Of a stretch of DNA of 64,000 bases, positions 40,769 to 49,415 are shown piece by piece (the first letter of the stretch is position 1; the number at the start of each line of letters is the position of its first letter). The notes beneath the pieces are model-generated. The model ran no database searches, had not been told where the DNA came from, and saw only the letters and a list, made by a program, of their open reading frames with translations. The translations under genes were made by a program, and so were the position numbers. Source of the stretch: Lawsonibacter hominis (GTDB lineage: Bacteria > Bacillota > Clostridia > Oscillospirales > Oscillospiraceae); assembly GCF_014287895.1 (NCBI RefSeq), contig NZ_JACOPP010000006.1, positions 62,001 to 126,000 of the forward strand. The letters are read 5' to 3'.

Positions 40769-42178
40769 ATGGAAGAAAAGCAAAAAACGCCCGGTGAGCT
40801 GCGGCGGGACGCGCTGCTCTACCGGCCCAAGAATGGCTATGACCGTCTGAGTGCCGGAGAAGAGACGGATATGAACGTCTACTGTGAGGACTATAAAAAG
40901 TTTCTGGACGCGGGCAAGACGGAGCGGGAATGCGTCGATGAGGCGGTACGCCTGGCCGAGGCAAAGGGGTTTCGGCCGTTTATCCGCGGGATGGCGCTCC
41001 AGCCCGGCGACAGGGTCTACCGGGTGAACCGGGGCAAGGCCCTCATGCTGGCCGTACTGGGCAGCCGTCCGATGAGCGAGGGCGTGAACATCGGTGCGGC
41101 CCACATCGATTCGCCCCGTCTGGATCTGAAGCAGAATCCCCTGTACGAGGACAGCGAGCTGGCGTTTCTCAAGACCCATTATTATGGCGGGATCCGGAAA
41201 TATCAGTGGGTGACCATCCCGCTGGAGCTCCATGGCGTCATTGCCCGGAAGGACGGCTCCAAGCTCACGGTGGCCATTGGCGCGGCCCCCGGCGATCCGA
41301 TGTTCACGGTGGACGATCTGCTGCCCCACCTGGGGGCCGAGCAGTCCAAAAAGCCCTTGGGCGAAGCCATCCCCGGCGAAAGCCTGAATCTGCTGGTGGG
41401 CAGCCGGCCATTCAAGGATGACGAGGGCTCGGAGCGGGTAAAGCTGGCCATCCTGGACCTTCTGAATCAGAAATACAACATCGTGGAAGAGGACTTCATT
41501 TCCGCAGAGCTTGTCGCAGTGCCTGCGTTCAAGGCTGTGGACGTGGGATTTGACCGCTCCCTGATCGGCGCCTACGGACACGACGACCGGGTGTGCGCCT
41601 TTGCGGCGCTGGCCGCGCTGCTGGACCTGGGTACGCCGGAGCGCACCGCCGTGTGCATGCTGGCGGACAAGGAGGAAATCGGCTCCGAGGGCGTTTCCGG
41701 CATGCAGTCCGCCGCCTTCGATACCTTCGTGAGCGACCTGTGCGACGTGCAGCGGGTCCCCCTGAAGGTCTGCTATGAAAAGTCCTTCTGCCTCTCCGCC
41801 GACGTGACGGCGGCCTTCGACCCCAACTTTGCCGATGTATACGAAAAGCGCAACAGCGCCCGCATCAATTACGGCATGGGCCTTTGCAAGTATACCGGCG
41901 CCCGCGGCAAGTCGGGGGCATCCGACGCTTCCGCCGAGGTCGTGGCCTATGCCCGGAAGGTGCTGGACGAGGCCGGCGTGGCCTGGCAGATGGCCGAGCT
42001 GGGCAAGGTGGACGCCGGCGGCGGCGGTACGGTGGCCTGCTATATGGCCCAGCGGGATATCGACACCCTGGATGCGGGAGTGCCCGTGCTCTCCATGCAC
42101 GCGCCCTTTGAGACCGTTTCCAAGCTGGATTGCTATATGACCTATAAGGGCATGAAGGCGGTCTACGAGGCAAAGTAA
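40769..42178 (+). CDS. M18 family aminopeptidase
   Basis: Zinc aminopeptidase preferring acidic N-terminal residues in better-known members. 469 residues; the N-terminal LLYRPKNGYDRLSAGEETD and the metal motifs: NIGAAHIDSPRLDLKQNP (His, Asp), LADKEEIGSEGV (Glu pair) and VPVLSMHAPFETVSKLD (His) are typical. AAGGAGG ribosome site. The 3' end and terminator are duplicated 2.03 kb further on, around the sigma-factor cassette. Confidence 0.93.
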   Translation: MEEKQKTPGELRRDALLYRPKNGYDRLSAGEETDMNVYCEDYKKFLDAGKTERECVDEAVRLAEAKGFRPFIRGMALQPGDRVYRVNRGKALMLAVLGSRPMSEGVNIGAAHIDSPRLDLKQNPLYEDSELAFLKTHYYGGIRKYQWVTIPLELHGVIARKDGSKLTVAIGAAPGDPMFTVDDLLPHLGAEQSKKPLGEAIPGESLNLLVGSRPFKDDEGSERVKLAILDLLNQKYNIVEEDFISAELVAVPAFKAVDVGFDRSLIGAYGHDDRVCAFAALAALLDLGTPERTAVCMLADKEEIGSEGVSGMQSAAFDTFVSDLCDVQRVPLKVCYEKSFCLSADVTAAFDPNFADVYEKRNSARINYGMGLCKYTGARGKSGASDASAEVVAYARKVLDEAGVAWQMAELGKVDAGGGGTVACYMAQRDIDTLDAGVPVLSMHAPFETVSKLDCYMTYKGMKAVYEAK

Positions 42179-42217
42179 CGAAAAAACGGGAGCCCCGGAG
42201 AAAATTTCTCCGGGGCT
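42144..42217 (+). repeat. Left copy of the 74-bp direct repeat (M18 tail plus terminator)
   Basis: Holds the last 11 codons of the M18 gene (KGMKAVYEAK and stop) and the terminator stem AGCCCCGGAGAAA/TTTCTCCGGGGCT with TTTGTC. 72 of 74 bases match 44174-44247. Confidence 0.9.
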
Positions 42218-42219
42218 TT
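42191..42219 (+). terminator. Terminator of the M18 aminopeptidase gene
   Basis: Perfect stem AGCCCCGGAGAAA/TTTCTCCGGGGCT right after the stop codon; lies within the 74-bp repeat. Confidence 0.85.
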
Positions 42220-42285
42220 GTCATATTTTGTTATACTTGGCTGAGCTGTTTCGTCAAATGGTCAGAGAACGAAAGGGGGGAGAAC

Positions 42286-42795
42286 ATGCAGGACGGAGAA
42301 CTGGATCTGGAGCGCATGGTGGAGCACTGCGGGGACCGGCTGCTGCGTACCTGCGCCCTGTACCTGGGAGATGTGCATTCCGCAGAGGACGCGGTACAGG
42401 ACACTTTTCTGCGGGCGCTGCAGGCAAAAGAGCGTTTTCGGGGGGACTGCTTACCAGAGACATGGCTGACTCGGATTGCTGTGAACGTATGCAAGGATTA
42501 TCTGCGCAGCCCGTGGCGCCGCCGCCGCGCCCCCGTGGAGGCACTGGAGGACTGTGCGGTGCCGGGTCCGGAGCCGGAGGACGATACCCTGGCCCGCGCG
42601 GTGATGAGCTTGCCGGTCAAGTACCGGGGAGTGGTGACCCTCTACTATTACCAGGAGTGGAGCGTCAAAGAGATTGCCGGAGCACTGGGCTGCTCGGAAT
42701 ATGCGGTACGTATGCGTATGTCCAGGGCCAGAGGAATGCTCCGTGTGAAACTGGAAGGAGGGGACGGGCATAATGAAGCACATGCGTCAGGCTGA
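42286..42795 (+). CDS. ECF-type RNA polymerase sigma factor
   Basis: 169 residues: region 2 (DRLLRTCALYLGDVHSAEDAVQDTFLRA, key part SAEDAVQDTFLRA) and region 4 (SLPVKYRGVVTLYYYQEWSV, then KEIAGALGCSEYAVRMRMSRAR). Redirects RNA polymerase to envelope or stress genes; the target is unknown. AAAGGGGGGAGA ribosome site. The next gene, a DUF4179 membrane protein, overlaps by 23 bases and is likely its anti-sigma factor. Both lie between 74-bp repeats. Confidence 0.9.
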   Translation: MQDGELDLERMVEHCGDRLLRTCALYLGDVHSAEDAVQDTFLRALQAKERFRGDCLPETWLTRIAVNVCKDYLRSPWRRRRAPVEALEDCAVPGPEPEDDTLARAVMSLPVKYRGVVTLYYYQEWSVKEIAGALGCSEYAVRMRMSRARGMLRVKLEGGDGHNEAHASG

Positions 42796-44143
42796 CCGCC
42801 TGGATCGGGAGCTGGCGTGGCTTACCCTGAGTCGGGCCCGGCGGGACGCGATTCTGGCGGAACTGAAAGGAGAAAAGGATATGAAGAAGCGGCAGTGGAC
42901 TTTGCGCACGACCCTGATAGCCGCCGCCCTGTGCGCTGCGCTGGCAGTGACCGCTCTGGCAGCATCACCGACCCTGCGGGACGCGCTGGAGGGCCTGCTG
43001 GGCGGGTTTGGAGGCTATGCCCAGACGGTGAACGGGGTCACTGTTACGGATCAGGGAATTCAGATCACTGTGGTCAAGGCTATCGCGGACGAGAACAATG
43101 GGAAATACTATCTGGAAGTAAAAGACCTGACGGGGGACCGGCTGACGGCGGACACCCATATGAACTTCGTGGCATATTCCGCCGCCTATGACCCGGAGAA
43201 GCGAACCCTGCTGGCGGAGGGTGCCTTGGGCAGTGAGGCGAGAGGTCCGCGCAATGAGGACGGCACGGCCACCATTACCATCAACGAGGTATGGGGCGGG
43301 GAGAACTTTGAGGGCGTCCCGCTGCCTGTGGAGCTGCTGGAGCCGGACAACGTGCTGAAGGCGTTCCGGCTCCCGGAGGAGCACTCCCGCGGTACCGATG
43401 ACGACAGAGTCGCGCTGGTCCCTGAACAGACTCCCATGGAGCTGGAGGGAGCAGTTGGTTTTACTCTGTCTTCCATGGGATTTGATGAGAAGGGGCGGCT
43501 CCACATCCAGATCAAGGTGATGGACGGCTACGAGGTCCCGGAGTGGGAGTTCTATCCCGGCATTGAGATATGGTCGGTGGGCCCGTCCGATGGGGTCAGG
43601 AACGCCGTCGACTACCATTTTACATACAAGGGCAACCGGTACGTGGATTACCGTATGAACTTTTATACGGATATGATCGCTGAGGAATATCTGCCGAAGG
43701 AGATCTATCAAGGCAAAGAGCTCAACCTGGAGGGATGGATCGGTACGAAAGAGCGGATCGAAGGGGACTGGGAGCTGACCTTCCCCTTGAACATCCTGCC
43801 CGAGCGCACGGTGACCGTGGGGCAAACCATCAGTGGAAAGCCAGTGGAGACGCTCACACTCACCGCCATGAGCGCTGCCCTGGATCTTCGCCTCCCGGAG
43901 AACGAGAAACGGGGCGATCTGTCCGTTTTTCCGCTGAGCGTCTATCTGGCCGATGGAAGCCATATGACGATAGAGCGCGGAAGGAGCAATGTCTATGATG
44001 AGGAAGGCTACTATCAGGACTGCTGGACGTATCCCGATCCGGTGGAGCCGGAGCAGGTGACCGCCATCTCGGTGGGATACTGGTATATCCCGCTGGAAGG
44101 CGGAAGGGCCTTGCCGGGCCGGTGGCTGACGGAGCTGCCGTAA
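42773..44143 (+). CDS. DUF4179-type transmembrane anti-sigma protein
   Basis: 456 residues. A short cytosolic N-terminus (about 1-41) ends in a membrane span (TLIAAALCAALAVTALA), followed by ASPTLRDALEGLLGGFGGYAQ and a long extracellular part with DUF4179-like beta repeats. Such proteins usually bind their ECF partner inside and sense signals outside. It overlaps the sigma gene start-to-end, which supports a sigma/anti-sigma pair; the signal is unknown. Confidence 0.8.
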   Translation: MKHMRQADRLDRELAWLTLSRARRDAILAELKGEKDMKKRQWTLRTTLIAAALCAALAVTALAASPTLRDALEGLLGGFGGYAQTVNGVTVTDQGIQITVVKAIADENNGKYYLEVKDLTGDRLTADTHMNFVAYSAAYDPEKRTLLAEGALGSEARGPRNEDGTATITINEVWGGENFEGVPLPVELLEPDNVLKAFRLPEEHSRGTDDDRVALVPEQTPMELEGAVGFTLSSMGFDEKGRLHIQIKVMDGYEVPEWEFYPGIEIWSVGPSDGVRNAVDYHFTYKGNRYVDYRMNFYTDMIAEEYLPKEIYQGKELNLEGWIGTKERIEGDWELTFPLNILPERTVTVGQTISGKPVETLTLTAMSAALDLRLPENEKRGDLSVFPLSVYLADGSHMTIERGRSNVYDEEGYYQDCWTYPDPVEPEQVTAISVGYWYIPLEGGRALPGRWLTELP

Positions 44144-44173
44144 TGAGGTGCAGCGGGCCTGCTTATAGGAGCG

Positions 44174-44247
44174 ATAAGGGCGTGAAGGCGGTCTACGAGG
44201 CAAAGTAAAGAAAAAACGGGAGCCCCGGAGAAAATTTCTCCGGGGCT
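44174..44247 (+). repeat. Right copy of the 74-bp direct repeat
   Basis: Fragment of the M18 3' end plus terminator, without the rest of that gene. The period to the left copy is exactly 2030 bp. The two mismatches are at 44182 (G for A) and 44209 (A for C). Confidence 0.9.
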
Positions 44248-44499
44248 CCCGGCCGCAGACGGGGCCCCGCAGAATCCACACCCGCAGGCGCGGGGCGCCG
44301 GCCCATCCAGAGGTCAAGCCGCCCGGCAATCCATTTTCCCAGCGTACTGCCCAGGACCAGGCGGACGGCCAGCGCCGCCGCCCGGCAGAGCATGGGGACC
44401 ATCCATACGCAGTGCGCAGCCAAGCCCATACCGAACAAGAGCGCGTTCCAGGGTGGCGATGGTTTTCAGACATTCCAAGTCCGCGTCGGAAAAATCCAA
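44193..44499 (-). pseudogene. Likely frameshifted remnant of a small membrane protein gene
   Basis: On the minus strand, an N-terminal fragment MDFSDADLECLKTIATLERA (44499 onwards) is in one frame. A hydrophobic continuation, FGMGLAAHCVWMVPMLCRAA and on to GSTLGKWIAGRLDLW, is in another (44438-44193). Joined they would make a plausible one-span protein, so a broken gene is likelier than two real ones. No family is recognised. It reads through the terminator copy at its 3' end. Confidence 0.4.
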
Positions 44500-44553
44500 C
44501 CAGGCACGCCTGTTTTTCTGCCGCGCCGGAGGGGCCGGCCGCTTTTCATGGAC

Positions 44554-44642
44554 CTAGGGCATCACCGCACAATCCCCCACGCACGTCTTGGCGGCCAATT
44601 TGCGCCAATCCGCACGCGTTGAATGATGCGGTAATGCCCTAG
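44554..44642. mobile_element. 89-bp MITE-like palindromic element
   Basis: Terminal inverted repeats GGGCATCACCGCA and TGCGGTAATGCCC (12 of 13 paired), flanked on both sides by CTAG. CTAG fits the YTAR target duplication of IS5-group elements, but because it is itself palindromic it may instead extend the repeat. The interior has a second hairpin (TTGGCG/CGCCAA). Too short for any gene. The following stretch 44643-44828 shows nothing further. Confidence 0.6.
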
Positions 44643-44828
44643 AAGCGCACGGCGCGCTCGCTCAGTCCGGTGGCGCGCATAGCGCTTTCATTTTTATCCT
44701 TGCGCCTCCATTTCCCGGCATCAGGATACCCTCTGACGCAGGGGGAGCGTTAACCCCTTTCCGCAAAAGACGGATGATTTTCCCCTGTTCCGGGCAAACT
44801 GAGCCAAATGAAACGGGGAGGCATACCG

Positions 44829-45566
44829 ATGGATGAGACGAAACCGACGGCCGAGACCGGCAGTGAGGACAACAGCGACTCCTCGCAGCGTCAGCAGCAG
44901 CTGGTGGATATGGGGTCGGCTACGATCAAGACCGAGCGGGGGACGATCCATACCCTGACCATCGTGGGGCAGGTGGAAGGGCATCAGCTGCTGCCGCCCA
45001 CGGCCAAGACGACCAAGTACGAGCATGTGATGCCCCTGCTGGCCGCCCTTGAGGAGAGCGACGAGGTAGACGGCCTGCTGGTGCTGCTGAATACCGTGGG
45101 GGGCGATATCGAGGCGGGGCTGGGCATCGCGGAGCTGATCTCCAGCATGTCCAAGCCCACGGTTTCCCTGGTGCTGGGAGGCGGGCACTCCATCGGGGTG
45201 CCGCTGGCGGTATCCGCCAAACGCTCCTTTATCGCGCCGTCGGCGGCGATGACCATCCACCCGGTGCGTCTGAACGGGCTGGTCATCGGCGTCCCCCAGA
45301 CGTTCAATTATTTCGAACGGATCCAGGAGCGGATCATCCAGTTTGTCACCAAAAACAGCGCTGTCAGGCGAGATACCTTTACGAAAATGATGCTCCAGAC
45401 CGGAGAGCTGGCCGCTGACATCGGCAGTGTCATTTATGGAGAACAGGCGGTGGCCATTGGACTGATCGACCGGATCGGCGGGCTGTCCGACGCGCTGGAG
45501 TGCCTGCATCAGATGATGGACGAGGCGCGGCAGCGGAAAAACGCGCTTCGGGAGAGCCAGAGCTAG
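44829..45566 (+). CDS. ClpP-like protease TepA/YmfB type
   Basis: Serine protease of the ClpP fold, 245 residues. The Ser region is LVLGGGHSIGVPLAVSAKRS, the His is in MTIHPVRLNGLVIGVPQTF, and the Asp lies further on. The N-terminus is acidic and probably flexible. The ATG with GGGGAGG is preferred to a position seven codons earlier. In Bacillus this type (TepA) is linked to secretion and sporulation; here the role is inferred from family only. Confidence 0.87.
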   Translation: MDETKPTAETGSEDNSDSSQRQQQLVDMGSATIKTERGTIHTLTIVGQVEGHQLLPPTAKTTKYEHVMPLLAALEESDEVDGLLVLLNTVGGDIEAGLGIAELISSMSKPTVSLVLGGGHSIGVPLAVSAKRSFIAPSAAMTIHPVRLNGLVIGVPQTFNYFERIQERIIQFVTKNSAVRRDTFTKMMLQTGELAADIGSVIYGEQAVAIGLIDRIGGLSDALECLHQMMDEARQRKNALRESQS

Positions 45567-45583
45567 CGCCGGAGAATCCGCCC

Positions 45584-45612
45584 TTGCACTCCGGGAAAAA
45601 TGCGGTTATAAT
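45584..45612 (+). promoter_or_regulatory. Promoter of the peptide-ABC genes
   Basis: TTGCAC, 17-bp spacer, TATAAT, about 95 bp before the start codon of the binding protein. Confidence 0.65.
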
Positions 45613-45627
45613 AACAGGCGAAAGCAA

Positions 45628-45691
45628 GCCGTGCAAATGCCTGAAAATGGCCCGGTGGGTCGTTTTCGGGCATTTGGCATGTCTGGCACGG
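45628..45691 (+). promoter_or_regulatory. Long leader hairpin before the binding-protein gene
   Basis: CAAATGCCTGAAAA (45634-45647) pairs with TTTTCGGGCATTTG (45663-45676), and outside it CCGTGC with GCACGG (45686-45691). The fold ends right at the ribosome site GAAAGGAGC. No T-tract, so control of translation rather than termination is more likely. Confidence 0.5.
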
Positions 45692-45707
45692 AAAGGAGCG
45701 CGGTGGA

Positions 45708-47294
45708 ATGAAACGGATCTTGTCCCTGCTGCTGACGTTGACGCTGTTGCTGGCGGGATGCACTCCGGCAGCGGAAACGCCGGTACCGACACCGATGGAG
45801 ACGCCGGCGGAAGAGCGGGTGGTCCGCTACGGGCTGTCCAACGCATGGGATTCTCTGATGCCCTACAACAGCCCGTCGGGAAGCAACTATTCCCGCATTA
45901 TCTATGACAAGCTCTATGACCGCCTGGCCTACGTCCATGCGGACGGCACCCTGGATGCCCGTGCGGCCGTGTCCTGGGAGAGCGCCGATGGAGGCTATGC
46001 CGCGCTGTTTTGCTTGAATGAGGCCGCCGCGTTCCATGACGGCACCCCCGTTACGGCGGAGCACTGGGTGCAGACCATCACCCTGATGACGGACCCGGAC
46101 TGTCCCGCTCCGGGGCGTTCGGTCTTCGCAGTGCTGGCCGGGACTGACGATACCGGCGCAGCGACCGGGGAGCGCCTGGGCGTAGAAGCGGTGGAGCCCT
46201 ACACCCTCAAGCTTACCTTCAAGGCGCCCACCACGCCGGAGGACTTCCTGCTGGACCGGAACCGGGAATTTTATGTGCTGCCCACCCACTTGCTGGGGGA
46301 GAGCGCGCCGGAAGACGTGCTGTCTCTGGAGCTGTGGAACGCCCCTGTGGGCTCCGGGCCCTGCAAGTTTGTCTCCGAGACGGCCGGCAGCCAGCTGGTG
46401 CTCGCGTCCAATCCGGATTATCCGCTGGGCGCGCCCGGCTTTGACCGCCTGGTCATTACCGTGATGGACAAATCCAATCTGCTGACCTCACTCATTGCCG
46501 GGGACCTGGATTATTACGCCTTCGGAGGCAGCGTGTCTGTGGAGGACGCCGAACTGGCCCGCCAGGCGGGCCTGACGGTGCTGGAAGGGGAAGTGCCCAA
46601 CACCTTCTTCGAGCTGATGCTCAATAACGAGACCATCGCCAGCGCGCAGGTGCGCCGGGCCATGGATTTGGCGCTGGATAAGCAGAGCCTTTGTCTCCAG
46701 TCCACCCAGGGCATGGGGGAGCCTACCGCCACCGACCTGACGCCCGGAACCGGCTATACCGCCCCGGTGACCTGGAGCCGGGATGTGGAGCAGGCCCGTG
46801 CTCTGCTGGAAGAGGGGGGCTACGCCGGACAGACCTACAAGCTCGCCTGTACCGCCAACCGCTCCGGTCTGGCGGCGCTGATGCAGCAGCAGCTGGACGA
46901 GGTGGGGATCACGGTGCTCATCGAGACGGTGGATTCCGCGACCATGTTTTCCGGGATGGTAGATGGAAGCTATGATATGGCCATCGCAAGCCATACGCCA
47001 GGCGCGCTGCCCCTGTGGTTCACGGAGAGCCGCCTGAGCGAAGGCAACAATATCTTCCACGTGGCGGATCTGGCGCCCTATGCCAGCTATTTTTCCGAAA
47101 TTAAGGGGGCGGCCGACGCCGCTGTCCGGCAGGCCCTGGTGGAGCGGTTCCAGGAATTTCTGGCCGGCGAGCGCCCCTTCATCCCACTGTGGTTCGGCAG
47201 GGCGCTCCACGTCCAGTCCCCCACGGTGGAGGGCATCGATTACCCGTCGTCCAGCTTTTCCAACGAGAACGTCTGGGATTGGGTCAAACCGTAA
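45708..47294 (+). CDS. Peptide ABC transporter substrate-binding lipoprotein
   Basis: 528 residues of the SBP_bac_5 (DppA/OppA) type with lipobox LLLAGC. VRYGLSNAWDSLMPYNSP, the FHDGTPVTAEHWVQTITLM signature (family block F-DG-P-tA-dv), the RRAMDLALDKQSLC region and a C-terminal HVQSPTVEGIDY. Binds peptides or similar solutes (nickel is another option) outside the cell. The two permease genes follow at once; no ATP-binding gene is found in the operon. Confidence 0.9.
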   Translation: MKRILSLLLTLTLLLAGCTPAAETPVPTPMETPAEERVVRYGLSNAWDSLMPYNSPSGSNYSRIIYDKLYDRLAYVHADGTLDARAAVSWESADGGYAALFCLNEAAAFHDGTPVTAEHWVQTITLMTDPDCPAPGRSVFAVLAGTDDTGAATGERLGVEAVEPYTLKLTFKAPTTPEDFLLDRNREFYVLPTHLLGESAPEDVLSLELWNAPVGSGPCKFVSETAGSQLVLASNPDYPLGAPGFDRLVITVMDKSNLLTSLIAGDLDYYAFGGSVSVEDAELARQAGLTVLEGEVPNTFFELMLNNETIASAQVRRAMDLALDKQSLCLQSTQGMGEPTATDLTPGTGYTAPVTWSRDVEQARALLEEGGYAGQTYKLACTANRSGLAALMQQQLDEVGITVLIETVDSATMFSGMVDGSYDMAIASHTPGALPLWFTESRLSEGNNIFHVADLAPYASYFSEIKGAADAAVRQALVERFQEFLAGERPFIPLWFGRALHVQSPTVEGIDYPSSSFSNENVWDWVKP

Positions 47295-47374
47295 AAAAGA
47301 GGACCTCCGTAGGGCCGCCGTCCCATGCGGCCCGTGCCTCGCCCCGAGGCCGGAAGTGCAGGAGGAAGAAACAC

Positions 47375-48346
47375 ATGGGCCGTTATCTGCGCGGCCGTCT
47401 TGTGACGGCCATACCCGTTTTCTTCGGGATCACATTGATCGTATTTTTATTGCTGCACCTGGCCCCCGGCTCCATCGTGGATCTGGCGGGCGAGGGGAGT
47501 GCCCGCGCGGCCGGCCAGGCCGCGCGGGTGGAGGCTTATCTGGGCCTGGACCGCTCCCTGCCGGCGCAGTATGCCGCTTGGCTGCTGGATCTGCTGCGGG
47601 GAGATCTGGGGACTTCCTACGCCAGCGGAAAACCGGTCTCCGCCCTGATCGCCCAACGCGTTGTTCCGTCCCTGCTGCTGACCGGGACCGGGGTGCTGCT
47701 GGCGGTTGGCATCGCCCTGCCGCTGGGAGTCCTGGCGGCCTGGAAGCCCCGCTCCGGTTGGGATAAGGCCGCGTCTGCCCTAAGTCTGGTCAGCTTCGGC
47801 GTACCGGGCTTTTTTCTGTGTCTGGCGGGGATCTTTCTGTTTTCCGTGGTGCTGGGCTGGCTGCCCAGCCATGGAATGTATGCCTCGGGCTCCTTTTCCG
47901 GCCTGGGCGACCTGATGCGGCATCTGGTCCTGCCCGCCGGGGTAGTTTGCGTCAGCGGATTGGGGGGGCTCATCAAACAGACCCGTTCGGCCTGTCTGGA
48001 GGCGCTGGGCGAGGATTATATCACGACAGCCCGGGCCAAGGGCCTGAATGACCGGGCCGTTATGGTCCGCCATGCGTTCCGGGGCGCGCTGATCCCGGTG
48101 CTCACCACTGTGCTGACCCATATCCCGCATATCATCGGCGGCTCTGTGGTGGTGGAGCGGGTGTTCGGCTGGCCGGGCATGGGAAGTCTGCTGTTTTCCG
48201 GCATTCTCAGCCGGGACTATCCGGTCGTCATGGGGGTGACGGTGGTCATTGCCCTGGCGGTGCTGCTGACCAATCTGCTGTTGGACGTGATTTACGGCCT
48301 GGTCGACCCCAGAGTGCGGTATGCCGCGGGGTGCAGCCATGGATAG
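47375..48346 (+). CDS. DppB-type ABC permease
   Basis: 323 residues, about six membrane segments; an N-terminal TM then a long periplasmic-side loop, and the BPD inner-membrane motif EALGEDYITTARAKGLNDRAV (first 20 shown in part). The start is at the ATG after AGGAGGAAG; the longer frame back to 47189 is not coding. First permease of the peptide uptake system; overlaps the second by eight bases. Confidence 0.9.
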   Translation: MGRYLRGRLVTAIPVFFGITLIVFLLLHLAPGSIVDLAGEGSARAAGQAARVEAYLGLDRSLPAQYAAWLLDLLRGDLGTSYASGKPVSALIAQRVVPSLLLTGTGVLLAVGIALPLGVLAAWKPRSGWDKAASALSLVSFGVPGFFLCLAGIFLFSVVLGWLPSHGMYASGSFSGLGDLMRHLVLPAGVVCVSGLGGLIKQTRSACLEALGEDYITTARAKGLNDRAVMVRHAFRGALIPVLTTVLTHIPHIIGGSVVVERVFGWPGMGSLLFSGILSRDYPVVMGVTVVIALAVLLTNLLLDVIYGLVDPRVRYAAGCSHG

Positions 48347-49205
48347 GCGGCGGGCGGTTTATGGGGCCTGGGTCCGGCTGCGGCGGGACCGGAGGGCCAT
48401 GGTCTGTCTTGCCATTCTCCTGGCCGAGACGCTGCTGGTGGTGCTGCTGCCGCCCCTGATGGGTCTGGAGCCCAATTACTGCGATTTGGAGGCGGGCTTT
48501 TGGGCTGCGCCCTCGGGGACGCATTGGCTGGGGACCGACGATGTGGGCCGGGACCTGTTCGCCCGGCTGGTCTGCGGCGGGCGGATCTCCCTGCTGGTGG
48601 GCTTTGCCGCGGCGGGGCTGAGCGTGGCGGTGGGCGTGCCGCTGGGCCTGATCGCGGGTTACCGCAGGGGAACGTGGGAGTTCTGGATCATGCGTCTGGC
48701 AGATCTGTTTCAAACCTTTCCCAGCATTGTTCTGGTCCTGTGCCTGGTGGCCCTGGTGGGCCCCTCGGTGGTCAATCTGATCCTGGTCATCGGATTGTTG
48801 GGCTGGACGGGCATTGCCCGGCTGGTTTACGGAAATACCCTGGCGGTGCGGGAACAGGAGTATATCGTCGCCGTACAGGCGCTGGGCGGAAGCACGGCCA
48901 CGATTTTGCGGCGCAACGTGCTGCCCAACGCGGTCTCCCCGGTGTGGGCAGCGCTGCCCCTGCGGGTGGGCCGGGCCATCCTGTCCGAATCCAGCCTGAG
49001 CTTCCTGGGGGTCGGGATCCGCACGCCCCAGGCCTCCTGGGGCAACCTGATCCAGTATGCCTCCGGCTTGTCGGTGCTCACCGGACGGCCGTGGGTATGG
49101 CTGCCGCCGGGGCTGTGCATCGTGCTGACGGTGCTCTGCCTTCAGTTTGTGGGGGATGGTCTGCGGGACGCCATGGATCCCCGGCACAGATTTATTTCGC
49201 ATTGA
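48339..49205 (+). CDS. DppC-type ABC permease
   Basis: 288 residues, about six membrane segments. The pore loop motif QEYIVAVQALGGSTATILRR and SFLGVGIRTPQASWGNLI are typical of the DppC family, with GTDDVGRDLFARLVCGGRIS near the N-terminus. Start at MDRRRAVYGAWV; an ATG 18 bp upstream is an alternative. The operon ends here: a DppD/DppF ATPase pair must be supplied elsewhere in the genome, or the system is incomplete. Confidence 0.9.
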   Translation: MDRRRAVYGAWVRLRRDRRAMVCLAILLAETLLVVLLPPLMGLEPNYCDLEAGFWAAPSGTHWLGTDDVGRDLFARLVCGGRISLLVGFAAAGLSVAVGVPLGLIAGYRRGTWEFWIMRLADLFQTFPSIVLVLCLVALVGPSVVNLILVIGLLGWTGIARLVYGNTLAVREQEYIVAVQALGGSTATILRRNVLPNAVSPVWAALPLRVGRAILSESSLSFLGVGIRTPQASWGNLIQYASGLSVLTGRPWVWLPPGLCIVLTVLCLQFVGDGLRDAMDPRHRFISH

Positions 49206-49340
49206 AATTGTAACGCTTTCTTTACACAACTGGATGGAAAAGTATGTTAAACTAAACAAGAAAGAGAAGAACGACGCATGCGGCCCCGGCCCGAATATGG
49301 ACTGGCGGCCGCATTTTCAAAAGAAGGGAGGTGCACAGAT

Positions 49341-49394
49341 ATGGGAATTTGGGGGGAGCGGGGCGAAGTGGAACGCGAGGCGGGGAAAACCTGA
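49341..49394 (+). CDS. Possible 17-aa leader ORF before the DUF1538 gene
   Basis: ATG with AAGGGAGGTG seven bases upstream, MGIWGERGEVEREAGKT and a stop 21 bp before the DUF1538 ATG. The ribosome site is as strong as that of the main gene. A leader peptide controlling the operon, or chance. The rest of 49206-49415 holds nothing else clear. Confidence 0.35.
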   Translation: MGIWGERGEVEREAGKT

Positions 49395-49415
49395 GAACGA
49401 AAGCGAGGTGCATCT

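Noticed and set aside
42965..44473. 502-codon minus-strand frame opposite the DUF4179 gene
   Set aside because: Shadow of the sigma/DUF4179 operon; only its far upstream edge touches the possible remnant gene.
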